From the NCBI RefSeq assembly GCF_014842925.1, contig NZ_JACYXJ010000005.1, positions 62,001 through 126,000 on the forward strand: a DNA stretch of 64,000 nt. Direction: 5' to 3'. Under the pieces are notes generated by a model. The model searched no databases. It was not told where the DNA came from and saw nothing but the letters and a program-made list of their open reading frames with translations. The stretch comes from Roseibium polysiphoniae. Lineage in GTDB: Bacteria; Pseudomonadota; Alphaproteobacteria; Rhizobiales; Stappiaceae. Below, one piece after another: positions 1 through 9,482 of this stretch (position 1 is the stretch's first letter; each line of letters opens with the position of its first letter). The position numbers and the translations under genes were made by a program.

Positions 1-536
1 CAGCCGAAATGCTGGCAATTGCCATGGCCGCGCCGTCCTTCCGTCCTTACGCATCAACTGATGTCACCGGCGCGCAGATCGGCGGCGCGCTCAAGAATGT
101 GCTGGCAATCGCCTGCGGCGCCGTCGTGGGCCGGAAGCTCGGCGCCAGCGCGCAGGCTGCCCTCACCGCCAGAGGCTTTGCTGAACTGACACGACTTGGA
201 TCAGCGCTCGGCGCTCAAAATGAGACGCTCACCGGACTGTCCGGCCTCGGCGACCTTGTTCTGACCTGTTCTTCGACACAATCGCGCAATTTCCGTTTTG
301 GCATCGAGTTGGGCGAAGGCCGCAAAGCCGCCGATCTGATCGCAGAGGGCGGCAAATTGGCGGAAGGTGCTCATACAGCCAAGGTTGCCGTCGAGCTCGG
401 CCGCCGCCACGATGTGGAATTGCCGATTTGCGAAGTCGTCGCGGCGATCATCAGCGGCTCCTTGTCGATCGACAAGGCGCTGACCACCCTCATGTCCCGG
501 CCCTTGAAGCATGAGGCCGAAAGCGGCCGAAACTGA
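1..536 (+). CDS. gpsA: Glycerol-3-phosphate dehydrogenase [NAD(P)+], C-terminal part
   Basis: Reduces dihydroxyacetone phosphate to sn-glycerol-3-phosphate for phospholipid synthesis, in the cytosol. About 178 C-terminal residues are present. The frame is open to the window edge and there are in-frame codons before the first ATG at 9, so the true start lies upstream. Visible family signatures are [13 protein letters not shown], holding the catalytic lysine, and [11 protein letters not shown] in the helical substrate domain. The NAD-binding Rossmann domain is outside the window. It is followed after 78 bases by a YciI/EVE gene pair, an arrangement common in Rhizobiales. Identity is well supported; only the truncation by the window edge limits it. 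Confidence 0.95.
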   Translation, partial: AEMLAIAMAAPSFRPYASTDVTGAQIGGALKNVLAIACGAVVGRKLGASAQAALTARGFAELTRLGSALGAQNETLTGLSGLGDLVLTCSSTQSRNFRFGIELGEGRKAADLIAEGGKLAEGAHTAKVAVELGRRHDVELPICEVVAAIISGSLSIDKALTTLMSRPLKHEAESGRN

Positions 537-614
537 CCAGGTGTTTTGGCGACCCCCCCATTGAGTTTCGCCAGGGTCAGACCTAACCTCCGCCGAAAAC
601 AGGAGATCTCTTCA

Positions 615-905
615 ATGCTCTATGCTCTCATCTGCACAGACAAGCCGGGCGCACTTCAAGTCCGCCTCGACAATCGCGCCGCTCATCTCGAGTTTCTCAA
701 CGGCCTCGGAGATGGTCTCAAGGCAGCCGGTCCCTTCCTGGACGACGACGGCAACATGACCGGATCTCTGGTCGTGATCGAGGCCGCGAACCGCGACGAA
801 GCCCTGGCCATTTCCCAAGAAGACCCCTATGCGCATGCGGATCTTTTCGAAAGCGTCGAGATCCGTCCGTGGAACTGGGCGGTCAAGAATCCGGAGACAA
901 AGTAA
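615..905 (+). CDS. YciI family protein
   Basis: A 96-residue single-domain YciI-like protein (ferredoxin-like alpha+beta fold). The start is the ATG at 615, set by AGGAG at 601-605; the open frame extends further upstream without a ribosome site. The N-terminus MLYALICTDKPGAL, the conserved His in RAAHLEFL (about residue 27) and a C-terminal Asp/Phe/Pro-Trp segment (ESVEIRPWNW) match the family. Its biochemical role is not settled; some relatives have weak hydrolase or dehalogenase-like activity. Its stop codon abuts the GTG of the EVE gene (TAA then GTG), so the two are probably translationally coupled. Confidence 0.9.
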   Translation: MLYALICTDKPGALQVRLDNRAAHLEFLNGLGDGLKAAGPFLDDDGNMTGSLVVIEAANRDEALAISQEDPYAHADLFESVEIRPWNWAVKNPETK

Positions 906-1331
906 GTGCAGTACTGGCTAATCAAGTCCGAGCCGGACAAATGGTCCTGGGAACAGCAGAAGGCCAAGGGCGAAGAAGGCGAGCCCTGGGACGGCATTCG
1001 CAACTACCAGGCGCGCAACAACATGCGGGCGATGGAAATCGGCGACAAGGCTTTCTTCTATCATTCCAACATCGGCAAGGAAGTTGTCGGCGTCGTCGAG
1101 GTCTGCAGTGAAATTCATCCGGACCCGAAGACGGACGACCCGCGTTGGGAATGCGTCGACTTCAAAGCCGTCTGCGACATTCCCAAGCCCGTCACCCTGG
1201 CAGATGTCAAGGCCGAGCCACGGCTTGCCGACATGTCGCTCGTCACCTCGATGCGTCTGTCGGTCCAGCCGGTCAAGGAAGATGAGTGGAACCTCGTTTG
1301 CGAAATGGGCGGGCTGGACAAACCGGCCTGA
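906..1331 (+). CDS. EVE domain-containing protein
   Basis: A 141-residue protein made almost entirely of one EVE domain (PUA-like superfamily fold). EVE domains are proposed to recognise modified bases in RNA or DNA. Visible signatures are YWLIKSEPDKWSW at the N-terminus, WDGIRNYQARNNMR and the FFYHSN strand. The start is a GTG directly after the stop of the YciI gene, with no spacer, which indicates coupling. No fused nuclease or restriction domain is present, so this is the housekeeping stand-alone type rather than a modification-dependent restriction enzyme. Confidence 0.9.
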   Translation: MQYWLIKSEPDKWSWEQQKAKGEEGEPWDGIRNYQARNNMRAMEIGDKAFFYHSNIGKEVVGVVEVCSEIHPDPKTDDPRWECVDFKAVCDIPKPVTLADVKAEPRLADMSLVTSMRLSVQPVKEDEWNLVCEMGGLDKPA

Positions 1332-1349
1332 CACGATCGGAGCACGGAT

Positions 1350-2012
1350 TTGAACCGCATCAAGGACCCTCGGTCATTCATTTGCGAACAGACGCGCGTC
1401 AAACCCGTACCCCACGCAGAAGAGATCCGGCTCCACGTCGCCGATGAGGCCATGGAGCTTTGGCAAAAGACCGAGGACGAGCTTGGCGCCCTCGGCCTGC
1501 CTCCTCCATTCTGGGCCTTTGCCTGGGCCGGTGGACAAGCCCTCGCCCGTTACATTCTCGATCATCCGGACATCACGCGCGGCAAGACAGTGCTCGATTT
1601 CGCCAGCGGCTCCGGCCTGGTCGCGATCGCGGCGATGATGGCCGGCGCGACGCATTGCAGAGCGGTCGATATTGACCCTTTCGCGCTGGAAGCTGGCCGC
1701 CTCAACGCCACGCTCAATGATGTCGCCGTCGACTTTGAAAATGACGACATCACAGCCGGCCCGGCTCCCGAGGCCGATGTCGTCTTTTGCGGCGATGTCT
1801 TCTACGACAAGCACATGGCCGACGGCATCATCGCCTTCATCGACAGAATACTGATCCGTGGAACGCCGGTTTTCATTGGCGATCCGGGCCGCTCCTACCT
1901 GCCAAAGGACCGCCTGGAGCATATCGCCACCTATTCAGTCCCCGTCGTTGGCGCGCTGGAAGACGCAGAGGTGAAGAAATCCAGCGTTTACCGCTTCCTG
2001 CCATTGCGCTGA
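1350..2012 (+). CDS. Class I SAM-dependent methyltransferase, ETF-beta lysine methyltransferase-like (METTL20 type)
   Basis: A 220-residue SAM-dependent methyltransferase. The SAM motif I is VLDFASGSGLVAIAA at about residues 78-92, preceded by PPFWAFAWAGGQALARY and followed by the acidic AVDIDPFA. The post-motif GDVFYD resembles the motif II/post-II region of METTL20-type lysine methyltransferases, which in bacteria modify the beta subunit of electron-transfer flavoprotein. This assignment is by motif only; an L11 (PrmA-like) or other protein methyltransferase role is possible. The start is a TTG at 1350, 18 bases after the EVE gene stop, so it is probably the last gene of the yciI-EVE operon. 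Confidence 0.75.
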   Translation: MNRIKDPRSFICEQTRVKPVPHAEEIRLHVADEAMELWQKTEDELGALGLPPPFWAFAWAGGQALARYILDHPDITRGKTVLDFASGSGLVAIAAMMAGATHCRAVDIDPFALEAGRLNATLNDVAVDFENDDITAGPAPEADVVFCGDVFYDKHMADGIIAFIDRILIRGTPVFIGDPGRSYLPKDRLEHIATYSVPVVGALEDAEVKKSSVYRFLPLR

Positions 2013-2150
2013 TTGATCGCAGCGAAAAAAGTTGGCATGCCTTCTTTTTCAGCGAATTTGTGCTTTTCCTTTTGATCATTTGGAGTAGGCTGGTCGCAAT
2101 GGGCTGCGCCCGACACCTTCCTCCAAGTTCCTGTTTTCAAGGAGTTTTAA

Positions 2151-3323
2151 ATGCCAATCGTCAATCGTCTGGCCGATTTTCACGATGAGATCACCGCCTG
2201 GCGCCGTGATTTCCACGAGAACCCTGAAATCCTTTATGAGACTGTTCGCACCGCCGAGAAGGTTGCCGAGCTGCTGAAGGGGTTCGGCGTCGATGAAGTT
2301 GTGACCGGCATCGGGCAAACCGGCGTTGTGGGTGTGATCAAGGGCAAGAACGGCGGCGCCGGCAAGACCATCGGCATGCGCGCCGACATGGACGCCCTGC
2401 CGATCAACGAGATCACCGGCAAGGAATATGCGTCCAAGACTCCAGGCAAAATGCACGCCTGTGGCCACGATGGGCACACCTCGATGCTGCTCGGCGCTGC
2501 CAAATATCTGGCAGAAACCCGCAACTTCGACGGAACGGTTGTGGTGATCTTCCAGCCTGCCGAAGAAGGCGGCGCTGGCGCCAAGGCGATGATCGACGAC
2601 GGCCTGATGACCCGCTGGAACATCGACGAAGTCTACGGCATGCATAACTACCCTGGCATGCCGGTCGGCGAGTTCGCGATCCGCAAGGGCGCGCTGATGG
2701 CAGCAACCGACGAATTTCACGTCAAGATCACCGGCCGCGGCGGCCATGCCGCCAAGCCGCATGAAACCATTGACCCGATTGTCGCAGGTTCGCAGATCGT
2801 GACAGCTCTGCAGACCATCGCGAGCCGCAACGCCGATCCGCTGAAATCCGTCGTGGTTTCAGTCACCGTCTTCGAAGCCGGCAATGCCTTCAACGTCATT
2901 CCGCAGGAAGCCACATTGCGCGGCACCGTGCGCACCCTTGACCCCGGCGTTCGCGAGCTTGCCGAAGAGCGCTTCAAGGCCATCGTGACCGCCATTGCCG
3001 AAGGCATGGGCGCGACTGCCGAGATCGACTATATCCTCGGCTATCCGGTTGTCGTGAACCATGACGAGGAAACGGATTTCGCGGCGAAGATTGCCGAGGA
3101 AGTCGCCGGACAGGGCAAGGTCAACCGCGACCTGCCGCCGATGATGGGCGGTGAGGATTTCGCCTACATGCTGGAAGAACGGCCGGGCGCCTTCATCTTC
3201 GCCGGCAACGGCGACAGTGCCGGTCTGCATCATCCCATGTATGACTTCGACGACAATGCCATCCCCTACGGCTGCTCCTATTGGGTCCGCCTGGCCGAAA
3301 CGGCATTGCCTGCCGCCGCCTGA
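2151..3323 (+). CDS. M20 family amidohydrolase (hippurate hydrolase / N-acyl-amino-acid hydrolase type)
   Basis: A 390-residue cytosolic zinc-dependent amidohydrolase of the M20D/HipO branch, which cleaves N-acyl amino acids or indole amino-acid conjugates. Metal-site motifs are HACGHDGHTSMLLG (about residues 102-115), the catalytic EEGG (about 137-140) and the GGEDFAYM and LHHPMYDFDD segments near the C-terminus. The central dimerisation domain includes GRGGHAAKPHETIDPI. The start at 2151 has a good site, AAGGAG at 2139-2144. The substrate cannot be read from sequence. A long perfect hairpin follows the gene at 3337-3368. Confidence 0.92.
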   Translation: MPIVNRLADFHDEITAWRRDFHENPEILYETVRTAEKVAELLKGFGVDEVVTGIGQTGVVGVIKGKNGGAGKTIGMRADMDALPINEITGKEYASKTPGKMHACGHDGHTSMLLGAAKYLAETRNFDGTVVVIFQPAEEGGAGAKAMIDDGLMTRWNIDEVYGMHNYPGMPVGEFAIRKGALMAATDEFHVKITGRGGHAAKPHETIDPIVAGSQIVTALQTIASRNADPLKSVVVSVTVFEAGNAFNVIPQEATLRGTVRTLDPGVRELAEERFKAIVTAIAEGMGATAEIDYILGYPVVVNHDEETDFAAKIAEEVAGQGKVNRDLPPMMGGEDFAYMLEERPGAFIFAGNGDSAGLHHPMYDFDDNAIPYGCSYWVRLAETALPAAA

Positions 3324-3336
3324 TCCGGCTATGCAA

Positions 3337-3368
3337 GAACAAGGCGCCGATGCACCGGCGCCTTGTTC
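3337..3368 (+). terminator. Perfect 13-bp hairpin after the M20 gene
   Basis: Arms 3337-3349 and 3356-3368 are exact reverse complements around a 6-base loop. There is no clear T tract after it, so it may be a weak terminator, a processing site or a transcript-stabilising hairpin. It lies between the M20 stop (3323) and the start of the AlbA_2 gene and covers a possible upstream TTG start, which supports the ATG at 3390 for that gene. Confidence 0.55.
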
Positions 3369-3389
3369 CTGGAGGCAAAGCACATCGAC

Positions 3390-4187
3390 ATGGTTCGTTT
3401 CGCCAGCAGCCGCCTGTCCCTGATGACAGCCTACCTGTTGCTCGGCGCCCTTGTTGGCGTCTTTGTCATCCACCCGCTCAATCTCATCGTTGTCTGGTGG
3501 GAGCTGTCCCGCTTTTCCGAAACGGCTCCCACCTTCTGGGAATTCATGAGCGGCCGGTTGTGGTTGATCCTTTTCCCGCGTCACTTCGACATTGTCGTCG
3601 CCTACGCCATCATGGGCGCCATCGTCGGCGTCGCCTTCGGGCTTTTCACGCGCAACTACGTCAACACCGCCAAAGCCTACAAGTCTTTACGCGAGGAACA
3701 GATCGCCCTCATCCCTGACATCATTCGCCAGGGCGAAAGCGCGCGCGTCGAGTTCAAGTCATCCGTGCGCTGGGACGTCAACGAGAACCGGATCAACCGG
3801 GGCCTGGAGAAGGTCATCGCCAAGACCATCGCCGGCTTTTTCAACGCGCAGGGCGGCTATCTCGTCATCGGCGTGGATGACACCGGCACACCCCTTGGGC
3901 TCGACAACGACCTGTCGACCTTGAAACAGCCCGATCTCGACAGTTTCGAAAGAACGCTCAACGACATCGTCACCAAGAGCCTGGGCGGCGATCTTTGCCC
4001 GTTCATCCACACGGTCTTCGCCAAGGTCGAGGAAAAGGATGTCGCCATGGTGATCATCCGGCCAGCGCCCCGTGCGGCCCATCTGGCCGACGGCAGGTCC
4101 TCGCTGTTTTATGTCAGAAGCGGCAATTCCACACGGCAGCTGGATGTGCGCGAGGCGATCAACTATGCGCGCAGCAGGTGGTCCTGA
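3390..4187 (+). CDS. Membrane-anchored AlbA_2 (Schlafen-like) domain protein
   Basis: A 265-residue protein. Two hydrophobic segments (about residues 10-30 and 65-88) are followed by a cytosolic AlbA_2 domain from about residue 115. The domain opening, IRQGESARVEFKSSVRWD, and the core KTIAGFFNAQGGYLVIGVDDTG with the following PLGLDNDL are typical of the family, which has putative nucleic-acid-binding or ATPase-related roles. I chose the ATG at 3390 because GGAGG lies at 3371-3375 and the longer TTG start would fall inside the hairpin. The function of such membrane-tethered AlbA_2 proteins is unknown. The next gene begins three bases after the stop, so the pair is likely an operon. Confidence 0.8.
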   Translation: MVRFASSRLSLMTAYLLLGALVGVFVIHPLNLIVVWWELSRFSETAPTFWEFMSGRLWLILFPRHFDIVVAYAIMGAIVGVAFGLFTRNYVNTAKAYKSLREEQIALIPDIIRQGESARVEFKSSVRWDVNENRINRGLEKVIAKTIAGFFNAQGGYLVIGVDDTGTPLGLDNDLSTLKQPDLDSFERTLNDIVTKSLGGDLCPFIHTVFAKVEEKDVAMVIIRPAPRAAHLADGRSSLFYVRSGNSTRQLDVREAINYARSRWS

Positions 4188-4190
4188 GCC

Positions 4191-4961
4191 TTGATCGAAA
4201 GCCTTCCCGCACTTTTCCCCTCTGAACTCTCCCTGTTTGTGAGCCTTGGCCTGATCGCCGTGAGTTTCGTGATGTCGGCGCTGACGGCTGCACTGGGTCT
4301 TGGCGGCGGCATTGCCTTGATCGCCATCATGGCGAGCGTTATGCCCAGCGCGGCTTTGGTGCCCATTCATGGCATTGTCCAACTGGGCTCCAACGCAGGC
4401 CGTGCCCTGGTCCAGATCCGGCATGTCGACTGGCTGATCCTCGCCTGGTTTTCGGTGGGCGCTCTGCTTGGCGCTGCCATCGGCGGCTCGATCGCGATCA
4501 ATCTGCCTGCGCCCTACCTGCGTCTGGGAATTGCCTGTTTCGTTCTCTGGGCGGTTTGGGGACGACCTCCGCGCTTCGGAAAAACGGGCCGGCCTGCCAT
4601 GGCTGCCGCCGGCTTCGCGGCAACGCTTCTTTCCATGTTCTTCGGAGCGACGGGCCCCATCGGCGCCAGTGTTCTCGGCACCCTAGGCCTGTCCCGGCAC
4701 AGTTTTGTCGCCAATCAGGCCGTGACTGCCCTTGTGATGCATATATTCAAGGTGCTCACCTTTGGTCTCCTTGGCTTTGCCTTCGCGCCTTGGGCACCGC
4801 TTGTCATCATGATGATCGCCAGCGGCTTTCTGGGAACCCTTGCCGGCAGCAAGCTGCTCAACAAGATGCCCGAAGCCACCTTCAAGAAGGGCTTCAAGCT
4901 GATCATGACCCTGCTTGCACTCAATCTTGTCTGGCAAGCTGTCCGGCTTCTCATGGCTTGA
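4191..4961 (+). CDS. TauE/SafE family sulfite exporter-like membrane protein
   Basis: A 256-residue polytopic inner-membrane protein with seven to eight hydrophobic segments and two TauE/SafE half-repeats. The glycine-rich LTAALGLGGGIALIAIM near the N-terminus and the matching MFFGATGPIGASVLG in the second half are characteristic. Family members export sulfite, sulfoacetate or other small organosulfonates; the substrate here is unknown. The start is a TTG at 4191, three bases after the AlbA_2 stop, so coupling is likely. Confidence 0.85.
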   Translation: MIESLPALFPSELSLFVSLGLIAVSFVMSALTAALGLGGGIALIAIMASVMPSAALVPIHGIVQLGSNAGRALVQIRHVDWLILAWFSVGALLGAAIGGSIAINLPAPYLRLGIACFVLWAVWGRPPRFGKTGRPAMAAAGFAATLLSMFFGATGPIGASVLGTLGLSRHSFVANQAVTALVMHIFKVLTFGLLGFAFAPWAPLVIMMIASGFLGTLAGSKLLNKMPEATFKKGFKLIMTLLALNLVWQAVRLLMA

Positions 4962-5086
4962 TTGACCTTTTGCATCGCCATCGTTGAACTCTTTGCAAGC
5001 CTCGCTCCCTTGCCAGATACAGGGAGAGGCGCTAACCCAATCGCCATCTGGTTTCTCATCCATAAGAACACACGGGACGGACACCC

Positions 5087-6199
5087 ATGGCGACACATAA
5101 TCTGCTTCTCCTGCCGGGCGACGGCATCGGTCCGGAAATCATGACCGAAGTGAAGAAGGTCATTTCCTGGTTCAACGCCCGTGGCGGTGACACATTCGAA
5201 AGCGACGAAGGCCTCGTCGGCGGCGCAGCCTATGATGCGCACGGTCAGGCCATCTCCGAAGAAGACATGGCCAAGGCCATGGCGTCGGACGCCGTGATCT
5301 TCGGTGCCGTCGGCGGCCCCAAGTGGGACGATGTCGCTTATGAGCACCGCCCTGAGGCCGGCCTCCTGCGTCTGCGCAAGGACATGGAGCTGTTCGCCAA
5401 CCTGCGTCCTGCCATCTGCTATCCCGCTCTTGCCGATGCCTCTTCCCTGAAGAAGGACATCATCGAGGGCCTCGACATCCTGATCGTGCGTGAGCTGACC
5501 GGAGGCGTCTATTTCGGCGAGCCGAAAGAAATCACGGATCTGGGCAACGGCCAGAAGCGCGGCGTCGACACGCAGGTCTATGACACCTACGAAATCGAGC
5601 GCATCGCCAAGGTCGCTTTCGAACTGGCCCGCACCCGCAACAACAAAGTCACGTCCATGGAAAAGCGGAACGTGATGAAGTCCGGCGTGCTCTGGAACGA
5701 GGTTGTCACCGACACCCACAACAACGGCTACGAAGACGTCCAGCTCGAACATATGCTGGCCGACGCCGGCGGCATGCAGCTTGTGCGCTGGCCAAAGCAG
5801 TTCGACGTCATCGTCACCGACAACCTGTTCGGCGACATGCTGTCGGATGTTGCCGCCATGCTGACCGGTTCGCTCGGCATGCTGCCGTCCGCATCGCTGG
5901 GCGCACCGGATGCCAAGACCGGGCGCCGCAAGGCCATGTATGAGCCGGTGCACGGCTCTGCCCCGGACATTTCCGGCACGGGCGCTGCAAACCCGATCGC
6001 CATGATCGCCTCCTTCGGCATGGCGCTGCGCTATTCCTTCGAGCTGGTGGAGGCTGCCGACATGCTCGACAAGGCCATCGCCAACACCCTCGACAAGGGC
6101 CTGCGCACCAAGGACATCGCAGCGGCTGGCGAAGCCACCATCTCCACCGCCGAGATGGGCGATGCCATCGTCGCAGAACTGGATGCCCTGAGCGCCTGA
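5087..6199 (+). CDS. leuB: 3-isopropylmalate dehydrogenase
   Basis: A 370-residue cytosolic NAD-dependent oxidative decarboxylase; third step of leucine synthesis. The N-terminal [12 protein letters not shown], the substrate-binding arginines in [16 protein letters not shown], the Mg-binding aspartates in [18 protein letters not shown] and the C-terminal [12 protein letters not shown] are all present, and the length is normal. The ATG at 5087 follows a GGGACGGA stretch. leuB stands alone here: no leuC or leuD is adjacent, as usual in Rhizobiales. A strong intrinsic terminator follows. Confidence 0.97.
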   Translation: MATHNLLLLPGDGIGPEIMTEVKKVISWFNARGGDTFESDEGLVGGAAYDAHGQAISEEDMAKAMASDAVIFGAVGGPKWDDVAYEHRPEAGLLRLRKDMELFANLRPAICYPALADASSLKKDIIEGLDILIVRELTGGVYFGEPKEITDLGNGQKRGVDTQVYDTYEIERIAKVAFELARTRNNKVTSMEKRNVMKSGVLWNEVVTDTHNNGYEDVQLEHMLADAGGMQLVRWPKQFDVIVTDNLFGDMLSDVAAMLTGSLGMLPSASLGAPDAKTGRRKAMYEPVHGSAPDISGTGAANPIAMIASFGMALRYSFELVEAADMLDKAIANTLDKGLRTKDIAAAGEATISTAEMGDAIVAELDALSA

Positions 6200-6215
6200 T
6201 CGGCGTTTATTTCAC

Positions 6216-6258
6216 AAACGGCCGCCGGGGTGGGTTTCCTCCTGGCGGCCGTTTTCTT
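6216..6258 (+). terminator. Intrinsic terminator after leuB
   Basis: An 11-bp perfect GC-rich stem (6216-6226 with 6244-6254) is followed by a T-rich run. Its position 17 bases after the leuB stop supports a role as rho-independent terminator. Confidence 0.85.
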
Positions 6259-6306
6259 TATAAGCGCCAAAAGCCCTTTATCCCTGATGATGACAGGACC
6301 CCGACC

Positions 6307-6723
6307 ATGAGCGACAAGATCGGCCCCTTTCTCGGCACCTGGATCCTCGATGCAGCTGAAAGCGAGTTCGAACAGGGCGATCCGCCCAAGAGCGCGACGC
6401 TGAAGATCGAGGACAACTTCGGCATGGCCGTCTTTTCGATGAACACGGTCAGCGCAGACGGCGAAGTCACCAATGACAGCTTTGAAGCCTTGCCGGACGG
6501 TCCGGAAGTCAAATTGGGCAAGAGCGGTCTGGTCGACGCCATGCGCCTGGTCTTCGACGGCGACGACAAGCTGGTGTCCGAAGCGCGCCGCGGCGGCCTG
6601 ACCATCATGAAGGCCACCCGCGAGCTCTCCACAGACCGTCAGACGCTGACGGTGACCCAGGTCGTCCATCTCGTCGACGTCGACAGCTTCACCAATGTCT
6701 CGGTCTACAAACGCGCACAGTAG
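6307..6723 (+). CDS. Hypothetical protein, possible lipocalin-like beta barrel
   Basis: A 138-residue protein without signal peptide or membrane segment. The opening GPFLGTWILDAAESEFEQGDPPKSATLKI and regularly spaced strands with alternating polar and hydrophobic residues suggest a small beta barrel of the lipocalin-like type that begins with a G-x-W motif. No catalytic motif is visible. It follows the leuB terminator and is followed by an AT-rich gap, so it is probably monocistronic. The fold is inferred from pattern only. Confidence 0.7.
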   Translation: MSDKIGPFLGTWILDAAESEFEQGDPPKSATLKIEDNFGMAVFSMNTVSADGEVTNDSFEALPDGPEVKLGKSGLVDAMRLVFDGDDKLVSEARRGGLTIMKATRELSTDRQTLTVTQVVHLVDVDSFTNVSVYKRAQ

Positions 6724-6759
6724 AATGCCCAAGACCCCCGCCACCGAAGAACGCGCTCA

Positions 6760-6935
6760 ATCTCAAGAAAGAATTAGTATAAGTAAATTTATCAATGAAC
6801 TCGCAGCAAATTCACACGAAAAAAATTCTATCATAATGTATTCATGATCTTAGACTACCGAATTAGTAAGATACGAATTTTGAAATATTCAATTTTAGAC
6901 AATAATTAACTTTCGCGCACGATCCTTCCCTTAAC
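6760..6935. promoter_or_regulatory. AT-rich leader upstream of the chemoreceptor gene
   Basis: This stretch is strikingly AT-rich against a GC-rich background. It has long A/T runs, a GAATTAGTA motif occurring twice (near 6772 and 6862) and no coding potential. It lies directly upstream of the methyl-accepting chemotaxis protein. AT-rich promoters in alphaproteobacteria are often targets of MucR/Ros-type silencers; that link is inferred. Confidence 0.5.
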
Positions 6936-6943
6936 AAAAGGGT

Positions 6944-9124
6944 ATGATCATGTGGAACAAATTGACGATTAGGACGAAGGTCCCTCTGGCCATCGTTGGG
7001 TTTGCTGTTCTGGTTGGCGCAGGTGTTGGCTTCGCCAGTTATTATTCCGCAGCGGTCGAGACACAGGAATTGACCGAACAGCGATTGATGGTCGTGGCGA
7101 AGGATCGCCGCGCGAGCATGGAGTCCTACCTCAAGTCAATCGAAACAGACCTCGAGATCATCGCAGACCTCCCCTATACAGCCGAAGCAATTCGCGAATT
7201 TGGGTCCGCATGGAATGAGATCGACGGGTCTCATACCGAAGTCCTCAAAACCGCTTACATCGCGGACAACCCCAATCCACTCGGCGAGAAGCATAAGCTC
7301 GACACGGCCGCCACAGGCACGTCGTATGACGCCATCCACGCGAAATACCATCCCTGGTTCCGCGAGCTTCTTGAGGGCCGCGGCTATTACGATATCTTCC
7401 TGTTCGATACCGCAGGGAACCTGATTTACACCGTCTTCAAGGAAGAAGACTACGCCACCAACTTCCTTGCAGGAGGCGGCGAATGGGCAGCAACTGACCT
7501 GGGAAACGCCTATCGAGACGGTCTCGCAGGACAACAAGGCTCCATCCACTTCTATGACTTCAAGCCCTATGCGCCAAGCCATGGCGCGCCAGCAAGCTTC
7601 ATGTCGAGGCCGGTCTTCAGCAGCGGTGAAAAGGTCGGTGTGATTGTCTATCAAATGCCGATCGACAACATCAATGCGATCATGACTCGCAACGAGGGCC
7701 TCGGAGCAACTGGAGAAGCCATCATTCTTGGCGAAGATCGTCTGTTCCGCAATGACTCGGGCTTCTCGGACCAAAATGACATCCTGGCCACCAGTCTTGA
7801 CAGCACAGCCATCACGCAAGGCTTTGAGGGCAAGGAAAGTACCGGCACAAATTCCAGCTACCGCGACATGGCGTTTCAGGAAGCCGCGGTCCCCTTTGAA
7901 TTTGAGGGTGTGAACTGGGTCATCGTCGCCATGCAGGGCGAGGATGAAGCCGCCGAGCCGCTCGCAATCTTGCGCAACTGGATGCTGATGGCAGGAGGCG
8001 TCCTGTTTGCCCTTGCAGCAATTGGCGGATATCTCATCGCTCTTTCCTTCACACGGCCGATCAGCAGCCTGGTGACGGACATGCGCGATGTTGCTGAAAA
8101 CAAGCTTGAAACTGAAATCAGGACAGCGGGCCGCGAAGACGAAATCGGTGACATGGGCCGCGCCGTCCAGGTGTTCCTCGACAGTGCAAGGTCGCGCAAG
8201 GTGCTGGAGGCCAATGCAGGCGAGAAAAGGCAGGCGGAACGCGCTCGTCAGGAAGAAGTGCACCAGCTTGTGGCCAGCTTCAATCAGACGATCTCATCAA
8301 TCCAGTCAAGACTGGAAGACCGCACCGGATCGATGTCAAACACCGCAAAATCGATGGTCGGCATTGCCGAGGAAGCCTCCAGCGCCGCGAACACGGCCCT
8401 GTCTGCATCTGGAGATGCGACCCACAATGTTGAGGCAGCCGCATCAGCTGCCGAACAATTGGCGTCTTCGATTCAGGACATAGCTCAGCACACCGGCAAG
8501 GCACTCGACATCACCAATGAGGCAGCGGATGTGGCCCGCGCGACGGATGAGGACGTGACATCTCTGGCAAGCGCCGCGGACAAAATCGGCGAGGTCATCG
8601 AGATTATCCGGGCAATCGCCGAGCAGACCAATCTTCTCGCGCTCAACGCGACCATAGAGGCGGCACGCGCGGGTGAAGCCGGCAAGGGCTTCGCTGTCGT
8701 GGCTGCCGAAGTCAAAGAGCTGTCGACCCAGACAGCCAAGGCAACGGACGAAATTGCAGCGCAGGTCGCCGGCGTTCAGGCATCAACCCAGAACGCGGTC
8801 GAGGCCATTAAAGCAATTGGCACTCGCATGCAGGATGTTCAGGAGGTCACCTCCGCAATCGCCTCCGCGGTCGAGGAACAGGGCGCCGCCACCGGAGACA
8901 TCAGCAGCAGTATCTCGCTTGCAGCCACCGGCAGCGGGAATGCCTCATCCAATGTGGAAGGCCTGGCCGACGCAATCGCCCGCACAAAGGACAGCTCAGC
9001 GGTCGTGGACCAGACTTCCAGCGAACTTTCCAACGTTAGCACCGAGCTTTCGGAGGTGGTCCAGAGCTTCACAAGAGGCCTCGTCGAAATCAGTGAGCGG
9101 GCAAACCAAAGCGAAGCGGCCTGA
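6944..9124 (+). CDS. Methyl-accepting chemotaxis protein with double-Cache-size sensor
   Basis: A 726-residue inner-membrane chemoreceptor. It has a first membrane helix at about residues 12-34, a periplasmic sensor of about 310 residues (large enough for dCache), a second helix at about 346-370, a HAMP domain ([19 protein letters not shown]) and a cytoplasmic coiled coil. The highly conserved signalling tip is [20 protein letters not shown] at about 560-580. The ligand is unknown. Two adjacent ATGs, 6944 and 6950, are both possible starts. No che genes are adjacent, so it is an orphan receptor. It ends before a clear intrinsic terminator. Regulation may act through the AT-rich region upstream. 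Confidence 0.93.
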   Translation: MIMWNKLTIRTKVPLAIVGFAVLVGAGVGFASYYSAAVETQELTEQRLMVVAKDRRASMESYLKSIETDLEIIADLPYTAEAIREFGSAWNEIDGSHTEVLKTAYIADNPNPLGEKHKLDTAATGTSYDAIHAKYHPWFRELLEGRGYYDIFLFDTAGNLIYTVFKEEDYATNFLAGGGEWAATDLGNAYRDGLAGQQGSIHFYDFKPYAPSHGAPASFMSRPVFSSGEKVGVIVYQMPIDNINAIMTRNEGLGATGEAIILGEDRLFRNDSGFSDQNDILATSLDSTAITQGFEGKESTGTNSSYRDMAFQEAAVPFEFEGVNWVIVAMQGEDEAAEPLAILRNWMLMAGGVLFALAAIGGYLIALSFTRPISSLVTDMRDVAENKLETEIRTAGREDEIGDMGRAVQVFLDSARSRKVLEANAGEKRQAERARQEEVHQLVASFNQTISSIQSRLEDRTGSMSNTAKSMVGIAEEASSAANTALSASGDATHNVEAAASAAEQLASSIQDIAQHTGKALDITNEAADVARATDEDVTSLASAADKIGEVIEIIRAIAEQTNLLALNATIEAARAGEAGKGFAVVAAEVKELSTQTAKATDEIAAQVAGVQASTQNAVEAIKAIGTRMQDVQEVTSAIASAVEEQGAATGDISSSISLAATGSGNASSNVEGLADAIARTKDSSAVVDQTSSELSNVSTELSEVVQSFTRGLVEISERANQSEAA

Positions 9125-9175
9125 GCGGCATCGCTTTAGGCGCGCGCACTGATCATTTGGCAAATCTGAAAATCG

Positions 9176-9217
9176 AAAACGCCCGGATGCAGGCATCAGC
9201 ATCCGGGCGTTTTCTTT
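9176..9217 (+). terminator. Intrinsic terminator after the chemoreceptor
   Basis: A 15-bp perfect inverted repeat (9176-9190 with 9199-9213), an 8-base loop and a following T-rich stretch. The remaining 265 bases up to the next gene at 9483 show no gene; they presumably hold the promoter of the M24 peptidase gene. Confidence 0.85.
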
Positions 9218-9482
9218 GGTCGGTCTTGGGAGGACCGGACTGTGTTAGTTCGCCCGCTCATAAAACAGTGGTGGCGTGCGTCTTTCCGGGGTGCCTCGAA
9301 CACCCCCAGATTCGAGCGCGAAGCTCGGCGGGGCCCATGGCGGATTGGTGACAGTCGTTTGAAGTTTTCTTGACAGCCGGAAGCCCTCCCGCCAGCGATC
9401 AAAGCCCTTCCCTCTTTCCTTTCGCGCCTTGACCGGACTAACATCCGTTGAGACCGGGTCAGGCTGCGGGAAGAGACCTTTC

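Noticed and set aside
4962-5086. Possible leucine leader peptide before leuB
   Set aside because: The 60-codon open frame starting at 4962 has no Leu-codon run and no ribosome site, and runs into leuB itself.
4715-5953. 412-codon open frame antisense to leuB
   Set aside because: Overlaps leuB and the TauE gene end; low-complexity translation without motifs.
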